NCBI RefSeq assembly: GCF_003944705.1
Contig: NZ_RWIS01000005.1
Span: 124,001 to 188,000, forward strand
Direction of reading: 5' to 3'
DNA length: 64,000 nucleotides
From: Hymenobacter metallilatus
GTDB taxonomy: Bacteria > Bacteroidota > Bacteroidia > Cytophagales > Hymenobacteraceae
The position numbers were made by a program, and so were the translations under genes. The notes under the pieces are model-generated. The model was not told the origin of the DNA and made no database searches. It saw nothing but the letters and a program-made list of their open reading frames with translations. Numbering within the stretch: the stretch's first letter is position 1; each line of letters starts with the position of its first letter. Shown here piece by piece: positions 18,463-26,862 of this stretch.

Positions 18463-18560
18463 TGTCATCCTGAGCAGAGCGAAGGACCTTATCACCCATG
18501 AATAAGTCGTTCGATATTAAATCAGACGTGATAAGGTCCTTCGCTCTGCTCAGGATGACA
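18463..18560. repeat. Intergenic inverted repeat element (type B, copy 1)
   Basis: Perfect 33-bp arms, 18463-18495 and 18528-18560 (core CCTGAGCAGAGCGAAGGACC), separated by 32 nt. The element lies in the divergent gap between the TlpA lipoprotein and aconitase (18367-18737) and could supply alternative hairpins to either leader. A second, diverged copy is at 47351-47466. Confidence 0.85.
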
Positions 18561-18654
18561 GTATCGTTACGTTTGCCCAAGCTGCAACAATTCCGCCACT
18601 ATCCGTTAGAATGATTCTAAATGAGGTGCCGGGACGGTGGCAAAGGCCCGAAAA

Positions 18655-18687
18655 GTTGGGCTGCGCAACAGCCGGTACCTATATTTG
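18655..18687 (+). promoter_or_regulatory. Promoter of aconitase
   Basis: TATATTTG at 18680-18687 is an exact -7 consensus. GTTG at 18655-18658 is a plausible -33 element 21 nt upstream. The expected leader is about 45 nt before the ATG at 18738. Confidence 0.6.
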
Positions 18688-18737
18688 CGTACCTGCTACC
18701 AGCAGGTTCGTTCTCTCCACTTTTTCCATTTCGCATT

Positions 18738-21020
18738 ATGGCGTTTGACTTAGAAATGATCAAGGCCGTGTACGATGGCATGGGCTCCCGCATTGAAGCC
18801 GCCCGTACCGCCGTTGGCCGCCCGCTTACCCTGACTGAAAAAATCCTGTACGCTCACCTGTACGGCGGCTCTGTTTCGCAGGCGTATGAGCGGGGCGTTT
18901 CCTACGTCGATTTCGCTCCGGACCGCGTAGCCATGCAGGACGCTACGGCCCAGATGGCGCTGTTGCAGTTCATGCAGGCCGGCAAACCCAAAGTGGCCGT
19001 GCCCAGCACCGTGCATTGTGACCACCTCATTCAGGCGGAGCGCGGCGCCGACCAGGATTTGGCCGTGGCCAACTCCGAAAATAAGGAGGTGTACGACTTC
19101 CTGGCCTCGGTTTCCAATAAGTACGGTATTGGCTTCTGGAAGCCCGGCGCCGGCATCATTCACCAGGTGGTGCTCGAGAACTACGCCTTCCCCGGCGGTA
19201 TGATGATTGGCACCGACTCGCACACGCCCAACGCCGGCGGCCTCGGCATGATTGCTATTGGCGTGGGCGGGGCCGATGCCGTGGACGTGATGTCGGGTAT
19301 GGCCTGGGAGTTGAAATTCCCCAAAGTAATTGGTGTGAAGCTGACCGGTAAGCTCTCGGGCTGGACGTCGGCCAAGGACGTGATTCTGCGCGTAGCTGGC
19401 ATCCTGACCGTAAAAGGCGGCACGGGAGCCATTGTGGAATACTTCGGCGAGGGCGCCAACGCCCTGTCGGCCACCGGCAAAGGCACCATCTGCAACATGG
19501 GCGCCGAAATCGGGGCTACCACCTCGGTGTTCAGCTACGATGAGAAAATGGGCGACTACCTGCGCGGCACCGGCCGCGCCGAAATTGCCGACGCCGCTGC
19601 GGCCGTAGCCGCCCACCTGCGCGCCGACGATGAGGTGTACGCTGATCCGAAATCGTATTACGACCAGCTCATCGAAATCGACCTGAGCACCCTGGAGCCC
19701 TACGTGAACGGCCCGTTCACCCCGGACGCCGCCTGGCCGATTTCGGAGTTTGCCGCCGCCGTAAAAGAGCACAACTGGCCCGCCAAGCTGGAAGTAGGCC
19801 TCATCGGCTCTTGCACCAACTCCAGCTACGAAGACATTACCCGCGCCGCCAGCATTGCCAAGCAGGCCGCCGACAAGGGCCTGACCGTGCAGGCCGAGTA
19901 CACCGTAACGCCCGGCTCGGAGCTGGTGCGCTACACCGTGGAGCGCGACGGCCTGCTCGATACCTTCGCCCAGATGGGCGGGGTGGTGCTGGCCAACGCC
20001 TGCGGGCCGTGCATCGGGCAGTGGGCCCGCCACATGGACGACATGAAGCGGCCCAACTCCATCATCACCTCCTTCAACCGCAACTTCGCCAAGCGCAACG
20101 ACGGCAACCCCAACACCCACGCCTTCGTGGCCTCCCCCGAAATCGTGACGGCTTTTGCCATTGCCGGTGACCTGACCTTTAACCCCCTCACCGATACGCT
20201 GACCACCAAAGACGGCCAGCAGGTGAAGTTCGACGAGCCCCAGGGCATTGAAATGCCGCCCCGTGGTTTCGCCGTGGAGGATGCCGGCTTCCAGGCGCCC
20301 GCCGCCGATGGCTCGGGTGTGCAGGTACTCGTAGACCCCGCTTCCGACCGTTTGCAGCTGCTCGACCCCTTCAAACCCTGGGAAGGCACTGACCTGAAAG
20401 GCTTGCGTCTGCTCATCAAGGCCCAGGGCAAGTGCACCACCGACCACATCAGCATGGCTGGTCCCTGGCTGAAATACCGCGGCCACCTGGACAACATCAG
20501 CAACAACATGCTCATCGGGGCCATCAACGCCTTTAATGGCGAAGCCAACTCGGTGAAAGATGAGCTGACCCAGGGCACGCCTTACTCGCCGGTGCCGCAG
20601 GTAGCCCGCAACTACAAAGCCCAGGGCATTGGCTCGGTGGTAGTAGGCGACGAAAACTACGGGGAAGGCTCCTCGCGGGAGCACGCCGCCATGGAGCCCC
20701 GCCACCTGGGCGTGCGCGCCGTGCTGGTAAAAAGCTTCGCCCGCATCCACGAAACCAACCTGAAGAAGCAGGGGATGCTGGCCCTGACCTTCGCCAACAA
20801 GGCCGACTACGACCTGATTGAGGAAGACGACACCATCGACATCCTCGGCCTGACCACCTTCGCCCCCGGCCAGCCCCTGCAGGTGCGCCTGCACCACGCC
20901 GACGGCGACACCGACCTGATTACGGTGAACCACACCTACAACGAGGGTCAGATTGAGTGGTTCAAAGCCGGCTCGGCCCTGAACCTGATTCGCCTGAAAG
21001 AGTCGGGCCAGGTAGCTTAA
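18738..21020 (+). CDS. acnA: Aconitate hydratase (mitochondrial type)
   Basis: Interconverts citrate and isocitrate through cis-aconitate in the TCA cycle, using a [4Fe-4S] cluster. The 760-aa product has the length of mitochondrial-type aconitases, shorter than E. coli AcnA or AcnB. Cluster cysteines are in [14 protein letters not shown] and [11 protein letters not shown]. Other signatures are [48 protein letters not shown] and the swivel-domain [17 protein letters not shown]. The ATG at 18738 gives MAFDLEMIK and follows a consensus promoter; a longer upstream frame is not supported. The symbol is the generic one. Confidence 0.97.
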   Translation: MAFDLEMIKAVYDGMGSRIEAARTAVGRPLTLTEKILYAHLYGGSVSQAYERGVSYVDFAPDRVAMQDATAQMALLQFMQAGKPKVAVPSTVHCDHLIQAERGADQDLAVANSENKEVYDFLASVSNKYGIGFWKPGAGIIHQVVLENYAFPGGMMIGTDSHTPNAGGLGMIAIGVGGADAVDVMSGMAWELKFPKVIGVKLTGKLSGWTSAKDVILRVAGILTVKGGTGAIVEYFGEGANALSATGKGTICNMGAEIGATTSVFSYDEKMGDYLRGTGRAEIADAAAAVAAHLRADDEVYADPKSYYDQLIEIDLSTLEPYVNGPFTPDAAWPISEFAAAVKEHNWPAKLEVGLIGSCTNSSYEDITRAASIAKQAADKGLTVQAEYTVTPGSELVRYTVERDGLLDTFAQMGGVVLANACGPCIGQWARHMDDMKRPNSIITSFNRNFAKRNDGNPNTHAFVASPEIVTAFAIAGDLTFNPLTDTLTTKDGQQVKFDEPQGIEMPPRGFAVEDAGFQAPAADGSGVQVLVDPASDRLQLLDPFKPWEGTDLKGLRLLIKAQGKCTTDHISMAGPWLKYRGHLDNISNNMLIGAINAFNGEANSVKDELTQGTPYSPVPQVARNYKAQGIGSVVVGDENYGEGSSREHAAMEPRHLGVRAVLVKSFARIHETNLKKQGMLALTFANKADYDLIEEDDTIDILGLTTFAPGQPLQVRLHHADGDTDLITVNHTYNEGQIEWFKAGSALNLIRLKESGQVA

Positions 21021-21041
21021 GCTGCCGGTACGCTACAATAG

Positions 21042-21078
21042 AAACGGCCGCCTTCCCGGATAGGGGAGGCGGCCGTTT
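21042..21078 (+). terminator. Terminator after aconitase
   Basis: A stem of about 15 bp (AAACGGCCGCC with GGCGGCCGTTT arms) followed by five T, 22 nt after the stop. Confidence 0.8.
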
Positions 21079-21130
21079 TTGTGGAATTTACTGTGTAGTG
21101 GCATCAGAGTGAAAATCATCTTTTATCACC

Positions 21131-22060
21131 ATGCGCACCTTTTATATGCTGAGCTTTTTACTGCTGTTTCTCGTAGCACAGGCCGTAGCCCAACGGGTAC
21201 TGCGAGGTACTGTAGTGGACAAAAGTACCGGGCAGGGAATACCGGGAATAACTGTACTCGCTAGGACGGATATTGGCACCACTACCAACTCCAATGGCAC
21301 ATTTAGCATTAGAATATCCGGAGACACGGCAACTCTGTGGGTGGGCGGTTTCGGCTTCGTTGCGAGGCGCGTGCGTGTGGTGGCAGGTGACACGAGCGTA
21401 TCCATCCGGCTTGCTACCAGTTGTACCGTAGACTATTTCTACCGCCCGTACGTCGGTATATCTGTCAACAGCGGCCTTCGGTATACTCCACTGGGTGGAC
21501 AACTGACCTTGTTTCGTCCCAACCTGTGGGCCGCCGAGCACATGCAGCCGGCGGGTCGGCTGGAATTACTATACCGGCGCGGGCCGCGCACCACGTACCG
21601 GGCCGCTACGGTAGCAATTGATGAGTTGGTAGCCACTTGCCAGGTGAATATAGATGTGGCGTTGCAGCTAGAGCAGCTGAAAGGGCCGCAACCCGACAAC
21701 CAGTTTGAGCGGCGAAGCGCAGGAATCAACTTTCAGCACGATGCTGGTTTCAGGCCCTTTCCCGTGTGGGTGGCGGTCGGCCAGGCTCGGGGCAGGGGAG
21801 AGGAAATTAGGGGTTGGCGTACCGGGCTGGAACTGGGAACTGAAAGGGAAGTAAGAATTAGTCAAAAACGCGCGGTAGAGGTAGCCGGGCGGGTAGGGTG
21901 GTGGCAGACTGTCTGGCAGTGGCAGAGTACTGTGTCTTGGGTAAGCTATAAGTACATAGCCGCAGCGACTTATCAGCGGATTGGAGCCAGCTACCAGGAA
22001 ATCAGTGTGCGGCTGGGAATACAGCTCACGCCGCCTCACCATAAACACGGAGCGAATTAG
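21131..22060 (+). CDS. Exported carboxypeptidase-regulatory-like domain protein
   Basis: A 309-aa secreted protein. It has a signal peptide (MRTFYMLSFLLLFLVAQAVAQ). A CarboxypepD_reg-like beta-sandwich follows (about 22-105): LRGTVVDKSTGQGIPGITVLARTD and TTTNSNGTFSIRISGDTATLWVGGFGF, the fold found at the N-terminus of SusC-type receptors. The rest (about 110-309) is not recognised but has beta-strand patterns. It has neither plug nor barrel, so it is not a receptor. The function is unknown. Confidence 0.75.
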   Translation: MRTFYMLSFLLLFLVAQAVAQRVLRGTVVDKSTGQGIPGITVLARTDIGTTTNSNGTFSIRISGDTATLWVGGFGFVARRVRVVAGDTSVSIRLATSCTVDYFYRPYVGISVNSGLRYTPLGGQLTLFRPNLWAAEHMQPAGRLELLYRRGPRTTYRAATVAIDELVATCQVNIDVALQLEQLKGPQPDNQFERRSAGINFQHDAGFRPFPVWVAVGQARGRGEEIRGWRTGLELGTEREVRISQKRAVEVAGRVGWWQTVWQWQSTVSWVSYKYIAAATYQRIGASYQEISVRLGIQLTPPHHKHGAN

Positions 22061-22141
22061 AAGCAGAGGTAAAGCAAAGCAGCATGCAACGATTCTCCAC
22101 GCGGCAGGCTCTGCATAGAAACGACAACCATTCGAAACTCT

Positions 22142-22615
22142 ATGAAACAGATAGTTACGCTAGTAGGAAGTGCCCTGGCCGCGTTGGCCCTGAGCGGTTG
22201 CGTTACCTGTGCAGGCGACACAGAACCATGTCTGGACACTGATATACCCATCACCAGCCTCGAGGCAACTTACGGCTGTACCAACACGCCCCGGCAGCTC
22301 AGTACCAGTCTGAACCAGACGTACACCGTCATCCGGAATCAGGCCGACTTCGACCGGCTGGTAACCGGCAGCTGCCACCCCCAGATTGACTTTACGAAGT
22401 ACGACCTGGTGATTGGCAACAAAGGCTCGATGAGTGGCAGCTCCACCATCAGCTACACCTACCTGCGCCAGTGCGAAACCGATAAGCTGATATTGCTGGT
22501 AACCTTCCGCGCGGGTCTTACCAACGACGCGCCCATCCTGACCTATCATGCGCTGGTGCCCAAGCTGGCCCCGGCCGAAACGGTGGAGGTGAAAGTAGAA
22601 ATGAAAACCAATTAG
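22142..22615 (+). CDS. Putative lipoprotein with protease-inhibitor-like (PrcB-type) C-terminus
   Basis: A 157-aa exported protein with a clear lipobox (ALAALALSGC, Cys20). Six further cysteines (CAGDTEPC, CTN, CHP, CETD) suggest disulfides in the envelope. The part from about residue 55 (YTVIRNQADFDRLV, YDLVIGNKGSMSGSSTISY, LPKLAPAETVEVKVE) resembles small beta-rich domains of the PrcB_C kind. That likeness is by eye only. It follows the CarboxypepD protein by 81 nt and may share its transcript. Confidence 0.65.
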   Translation: MKQIVTLVGSALAALALSGCVTCAGDTEPCLDTDIPITSLEATYGCTNTPRQLSTSLNQTYTVIRNQADFDRLVTGSCHPQIDFTKYDLVIGNKGSMSGSSTISYTYLRQCETDKLILLVTFRAGLTNDAPILTYHALVPKLAPAETVEVKVEMKTN

Positions 22616-22712
22616 TTGGTTGAATATCAAATACCAGAAAAATGGCTGCCCTTCCGAAGTGGGAGAGGTAGCCGTTTTTTTGTTGCTTTACGCACCCGTT
22701 TCTTCCGCCCCG

Positions 22713-23738
22713 ATGCCGCGTTTCGCCGGTTGTTTGCTGCTTCTTCTGCTTGTGTGCGGCACTGCCCGGGCCCAGCGCACCTATCTGGTCGACGACTTCT
22801 CACCGGCTTACTTTGGCAAAATCTACCTGGCTGATACGGCCGCAGTATTCAACCCCGGCTGGGTGGCGGTGTACGACCGGAAAACCCGCCGGCAGGTGCT
22901 GAAAGTAGCCTCGGAGGAGCTGGCGCTGAGCCTGCACCACGGCCGGGCCCTGGCCAATGTGCAGGAGCTGCCCTACGGCGAGCAAAGCCTGATTATCAGT
23001 GAGGATTTCAACTTCGACGGGCGTCAGGACCTGGCCCTGGAAGACGGGCAGAACAGCTGCTACCACGGTCCTTCGTTTCAGGTGTACCTGGCCACGCCCA
23101 CCGGCTTTGCGCACAGCGCGGCCTTCACCCGGCTGGCCCAGGAGTACTGTGGCATGTTCCGGACGGATGCCAGGGCCAGGCGGCTGAGTACCATGACTAA
23201 AAGCGGCTGTTGCTGGCACGAGGTTGCGGAGTACGTAGTGAAGAACAATGCCCCGTTTCAGGTGCACCGGGTTGAGGAGGATATGATGCAGTACCCATTC
23301 GGGACCATCACCGAGGAAACCTGGAACGGCCAGCGCACCGTGACGCACACACGCCAGACGGTGGACCTGGCCGCCAACAACGTGCAAGTGCTCGGCAGCG
23401 CGCCGCTACCCGAAACCCACCGGCGCATCGTGCTGTTCACCACCGACGGCACCACCCTGCACTACGCCCTGCTCCGCCCCGATGGCACCGTGGAGTTCCG
23501 CTACCCGGGCCCCGGTACCGACGAGGCCCCGTTTGAGCTTACCTGTGGCTTGGCCGTTACGACGCTGAAGTTCCGCAACCACGGGGCCGTGTACCGGTTC
23601 CGGGAAACGGCGGCAACGCCCGTGGCGCTGGAAGTGCAGAATGGGCCAGCTAAGCGGGTTCTCTACACTCCTGACTCGACCCGGGCGTTTTTGCAGCCCC
23701 TGCGCACCCTGCCGCTGGAAAACGTGCGCAAGCAGTGA
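22713..23738 (+). CDS. Exported hypothetical protein
   Basis: A 341-aa secreted protein. The ATG at 22713 starts the signal peptide MPRFAGCLLLLLLVCGTARAQ; the longer upstream frame lacks export features. The mature part contains an EF-hand/FG-GAP-like segment EDFNFDGRQDLALED (about residues 96-110), typical of proteins that load calcium or of XAC2610-type domains, and a cysteine-rich middle (KSGCCWHEVAEYV). This combination is common in proteins annotated XAC2610-related, but the assignment is tentative. Its stop lies 20 nt before a 47-bp inverted repeat. Confidence 0.65.
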   Translation: MPRFAGCLLLLLLVCGTARAQRTYLVDDFSPAYFGKIYLADTAAVFNPGWVAVYDRKTRRQVLKVASEELALSLHHGRALANVQELPYGEQSLIISEDFNFDGRQDLALEDGQNSCYHGPSFQVYLATPTGFAHSAAFTRLAQEYCGMFRTDARARRLSTMTKSGCCWHEVAEYVVKNNAPFQVHRVEEDMMQYPFGTITEETWNGQRTVTHTRQTVDLAANNVQVLGSAPLPETHRRIVLFTTDGTTLHYALLRPDGTVEFRYPGPGTDEAPFELTCGLAVTTLKFRNHGAVYRFRETAATPVALEVQNGPAKRVLYTPDSTRAFLQPLRTLPLENVRKQ

Positions 23739-23757
23739 AGCCGTTTAGAAAGTTAAA

Positions 23758-23881
23758 AGACCGTCATGCTCTATCTGGCGTCCGCTTGTCGAAGCATCTC
23801 TACCTCTGACTAACCTCTGACATGTGGCCGAAGCGGTAGAGATGCTTCGACAAGCGGACGCCAGATAGAGCATGACGGTCT
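23758..23881. repeat. Intergenic inverted repeat element (type C, copy 1), 47-bp perfect arms
   Basis: 23758-23804 pairs perfectly with 23835-23881; the 30-bp centre is unpaired. The core, CTTGTCGAAGCATCTCTACC, recurs in the element at 25923-26090. There is no open reading frame and no transposase. As RNA this would fold into an extremely stable hairpin downstream of the gene ending at 23738. Confidence 0.9.
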
Positions 23882-24017
23882 GATTGGTTCTGCCAGACTT
23901 CCTAAACAGCTTCATAATCTGATAACGGTCTTTTCTGGCAAACCGCCCGCGTAATTGGCAGCGCCTTCCTTCGGCTCCTCGGCTCCGCCCGGTAGGGCGT
24001 TCTGTTGATTTCCTGAC

Positions 24018-24025
24018 TAGCTTTG
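24018..24025 (+). promoter_or_regulatory. -7 promoter element very close to a start codon
   Basis: TAGCTTTG is an exact TAnnTTTG match that ends 4 nt before the ATG at 24030. With the usual 4-8 nt from the -7 box to the transcription start, the message would be leaderless or nearly so. No convincing -33 element is seen. Confidence 0.4.
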
Positions 24026-24029
24026 ATAG

Positions 24030-25922
24030 ATGAAAGGATGGCTTATCTGGGTGTTGGGGCTGGTGCTGACGACCTTTTCCGCCCGGGCGCAAACCACCCA
24101 GCTGGATACCCTGTACGAGCGGGCCCTGGCCGGCAGCCGCCCGGCGCTGACGCGGCTGGTGCGCCTCACCCGCAGCTATCAGCGGGTGCACTACTACATT
24201 GGCCGGCACCAGCGGAAAGGGCGGCTGGGAAATTTGGCCGCCGGTAATCTGCAAAGTCTGGTGGTGTTTTCTGCCCCCGAGCTGCCGGGCTGGCCGCTGG
24301 ATTTTTCGCGCAATCATCTGGCCCTGGTGCGCCGCCGCCTGCCGGATTTGCGCTACTTCCTGGAGTACCAGCAGTGGGGACTGAGCCGGCTGGAAGATGA
24401 CTCCAGCAGCATCTATCATCTGCGCCTACTACCCGCTGGCCAGTGGGTTTCTAAAGTAAAGCCACCAGCGGCTTTGGCCTACGCAGCGGGAGAGGGACGG
24501 CGGCTGGATTCGTTATGGCAAATTCGTAGCCCGTTGCTGCTGCGAGAGCTACCTCGCTACGCCTATTGGCACCGGCAACACGGTTTCCTCTCGGATGACC
24601 TGGTTGCTTTTATGGAGCAGGCCACCGGCCTACAGGTCGGCGTGCTGAATTACACTGCCGACACCGTGTACGCCCTGGGATATGACTACCACGATGTAGC
24701 GTTGCGCAACTACACGGTTTTCTGGGCTCGGCACTATCAGCAGTTCCGCTGGAATCCGCAGCTAGGTCGTTTTGAAGCACCGGCCCTGCCCATCCGGCCG
24801 CGCTCCACCGTTCAACTGCTGCTCGACCAGATTGTCAGCCCCGATTCGGCCACGGCTTTTCGGGCCTACACTGCCTTCATCGAGCAGAATATTCGGGTGC
24901 CCTGGAAAAAAGGACCTGAACTATTTAGCTTTTTCCCTAACCGAGCTTTACCAAGTCGCTGGGAGCAGTTTGTGCACGGCAAGCAGGCCCTGCGCGCCTA
25001 CCTGCGCCCAGGCAACCTGCCGCTCACGCTGCCCCCGCTGCTGCTCCAGCAAAGCCAACAGCTGCTGCAGCCACTGCCTTTCGGGCAACGCTACCAGCTG
25101 GAAAACCAGCTGATGCGCCAGCTGAGCCTGGAAACTATTACCGCTTTTGAGTTGACGATGCTGGACTACCAGCGAAACGAGGCGGCGCAGGAGTCGGTGG
25201 GGCGCATTCTGGATGTGTGGTATTCCCGGCACTGGCCGGAAGTAACGGGCACTGAGCGGGCACTGGGCCTGTATCTGAAAAAAATACGGGTGTATGATGA
25301 CCTAGGCATCGTGGGCATCAGCAACAACTTCATCTATAAGCTGAATACCCTGCGCGGGCAACCGCGCCGGATAGTGCGCCACCTGCGGGCCACGGCCCCC
25401 GACGCGGCGGTGCGCCAAACCGCCCGCCAGGCATTGCGGCCCCACTGGTCCTACCGCGCCCGGCGAACGTTCAGCCGGGTCCGGCCCACCTCCGTGCCGG
25501 CCAAGCTCTACAACGCCGATAGTCTGCGGCAGGTGCTGCAAGGGCTGGGGCTGGACGTGTATCCGGCCGGGCAGCTTGATGTGGCGCGCGTGGATACCGC
25601 CCTGAAATACGACGCCCCGATTGGGTTCGTGGGCGGCCTCTCATGCCGCACTACCACTTTGCAGCCCCTCATCCGCCTGCTGGAGGCCCACTTCCGCACC
25701 GACCTAAGGTTCGGTCCCGCTTTCGGCGACTGGCGCATGTCGGGCTCCCCCTCCGTGGTGCACCGGGCGCGGGCGTGGCGCTGGTACCTACGCCGCCAGG
25801 AGCTACTGGGCAAGGATACCGCCCCCATTTCCTTCGTGCAGAAAAACAGCTTCCGCCGCCACTCGCCCGCCGGCACCTGGAAACGGAAGCTCCGCCGGTT
25901 CACGCGCCGCCTGTTTCACTAA
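24030..25922 (+). CDS. Large exported protein of unknown function
   Basis: A 630-aa protein with a signal peptide (MKGWLIWVLGLVLTTFSARAQ). I recognise no domain. The middle is rich in aromatic and arginine residues with many short helices (RYFLEYQQWGLSRLEDD, RYQLENQLMRQLSLETITAFEL). The C-terminal 120 residues have a compact, better ordered look (SLRQVLQGLGLDVYPAGQLD, GFVGGLSCRTTTLQPLIRLLEAHF), and the last ~30 residues are strongly basic (TWKRKLRRFTRRLFH). There is no T9SS sorting domain or lipobox, so it is probably periplasmic. It is flanked on both sides by type C repeats. Confidence 0.75.
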   Translation: MKGWLIWVLGLVLTTFSARAQTTQLDTLYERALAGSRPALTRLVRLTRSYQRVHYYIGRHQRKGRLGNLAAGNLQSLVVFSAPELPGWPLDFSRNHLALVRRRLPDLRYFLEYQQWGLSRLEDDSSSIYHLRLLPAGQWVSKVKPPAALAYAAGEGRRLDSLWQIRSPLLLRELPRYAYWHRQHGFLSDDLVAFMEQATGLQVGVLNYTADTVYALGYDYHDVALRNYTVFWARHYQQFRWNPQLGRFEAPALPIRPRSTVQLLLDQIVSPDSATAFRAYTAFIEQNIRVPWKKGPELFSFFPNRALPSRWEQFVHGKQALRAYLRPGNLPLTLPPLLLQQSQQLLQPLPFGQRYQLENQLMRQLSLETITAFELTMLDYQRNEAAQESVGRILDVWYSRHWPEVTGTERALGLYLKKIRVYDDLGIVGISNNFIYKLNTLRGQPRRIVRHLRATAPDAAVRQTARQALRPHWSYRARRTFSRVRPTSVPAKLYNADSLRQVLQGLGLDVYPAGQLDVARVDTALKYDAPIGFVGGLSCRTTTLQPLIRLLEAHFRTDLRFGPAFGDWRMSGSPSVVHRARAWRWYLRRQELLGKDTAPISFVQKNSFRRHSPAGTWKRKLRRFTRRLFH

Positions 25923-26090
25923 GGTGTGTAGACAGTCAGTAAAAAAGTGTCAAAAAGGCCGTCATGCTGAGTGGAATCGAAGCATCTCTACCTCCGACTA
26001 ATTATTATCACCGCAACGAAGCGGGAGAGATGCTTCGACAAGCGGATGCCAGATGAGCATAACGGCCTTTTATCTGACTGTCCACACACC
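25923..26090. repeat. Intergenic inverted repeat element (type C, copy 2)
   Basis: A 168-bp element with interrupted arms. The outer arms (around 25923-25940 and 26074-26090, core GTGTAGACAGTCAG) match at nearly every position. The inner arms (around 25954-25992 and 26023-26070) share GAAGCATCTCTACC and AGAGATGCTTCGA with copy 1 at 23758-23881. Arms have diverged more than in copy 1. The rest of the gap up to the exosortase promoter (26091-26281) shows nothing recognisable. Confidence 0.8.
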
Positions 26091-26281
26091 CTAGCCTCAA
26101 TGGCCTCCTGAGCAGTCCGGCGGGCCCGCCGCTGCGCTACTTGTGCCGCCTGGTTTTCCAGTGGCCTTGTGCACCAGGTAAGATTGTCGGGCCGGTTGGG
26201 AGGAAATACGGACTTTACAGGCGGAGTATGGTTCTTTTTGCTGTGTAAGAAGCACACCTGCTGAAACGTAGTTGTGTAGAC

Positions 26282-26313
26282 TTTGAAATACAAAGTTCTT
26301 TTATTTATGTTTG
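26282..26313 (+). promoter_or_regulatory. Consensus promoter of the exosortase K operon
   Basis: TTTG at 26282-26285, 20-nt spacer, TATGTTTG at 26306-26313: both elements match the Bacteroidota sigma-ABfr consensus exactly. Transcription should begin near 26320, which rules out the in-frame TTG at 26311 as start and favours the ATG at 26344. Confidence 0.7.
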
Positions 26314-26343
26314 CCCGATGGTAAGATACGCTCCCACTTGCTG

Positions 26344-26862
26344 ATGTCGATGCCTGCCCGCTGGCCCTACTACGCAGCTGCTTTAGCCGTTTTCCTGGCG
26401 GCCAAGCTGCTATATGCCCACGCTACTACTGCCGAAGTACGGTTTCTGCTGGCGCCCACCAACGCTTTGGTGAGCCTGGTGCTGAACTCCCCATCCGAGT
26501 TTGACGCTACCCGGGGCTACGTGCACGCCGGTCGCCACCTTGTCATCGACAAATCGTGCGCGGGGGGCGCATTCTGGCTGCTGAGCTGGCTGCTGCTGGC
26601 CCTCACATGGCTGCACCGCGGTGGGCCGCACCCGGGGAGGGCGCTGCCGGCGTTAGTGGCGGTCAGTTTCGGGCTTACCTTGCTCGTCAATACGGCCCGC
26701 ATAGTGGGGGCGGTGGCGGTGCAGGGGGTGGTGCCGGAGCCGCCTGCCTGGCTGCACGAGGCGCAGGGGGCCCTGGTGTATTTGTTTTTCCTGGTGGCCA
26801 GCTACGGCGGGCTCCTGTATCTGCTCACTCACTTACCCGTTTTCCGTGCGCACTCTGCTTAA
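26344..26862 (+). CDS. xrtK: Exosortase K
   Basis: A 172-aa integral membrane cysteine protease/transpeptidase-like enzyme of the exosortase/archaeosortase superfamily. Its proposed role is to cleave the C-terminal sorting tail of a dedicated target. Hydrophobic helices span nearly the whole chain. The three family catalytic residues are in their usual settings: Cys72 in IDKSCAGGAFWLLS, Arg119 in LLVNTARIVGAV, and His138 in WLHEAQGALVYLFF. Small size and lack of extra domains match the XrtK type. The next gene starts inside this one (17-nt overlap) and encodes a protein ending in a MSEP sorting tail, so enzyme and substrate are translationally coupled. The subtype call rests on this pairing. 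Confidence 0.9.
   Translation: MSMPARWPYYAAALAVFLAAKLLYAHATTAEVRFLLAPTNALVSLVLNSPSEFDATRGYVHAGRHLVIDKSCAGGAFWLLSWLLLALTWLHRGGPHPGRALPALVAVSFGLTLLVNTARIVGAVAVQGVVPEPPAWLHEAQGALVYLFFLVASYGGLLYLLTHLPVFRAHSA

Noticed and set aside
18750..20933. A 727-codon open frame antisense to aconitase
   Set aside because: High GC and biased third positions keep the opposite strand open. The product has no domain likeness (His/Gly/Val-rich), while the plus-strand aconitase is unmistakable.
23758..23881. Possible CRISPR or small RNA locus
   Set aside because: There is one inverted pair only, not multiple direct repeats with spacers, and no cas gene in the window. A small RNA cannot be excluded but nothing supports it specifically.
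25988..26293. Minus-strand open frame of 101 codons upstream of xrtK
   Set aside because: Starts in the exosortase promoter region and reads into the type C repeat; no protein likeness.
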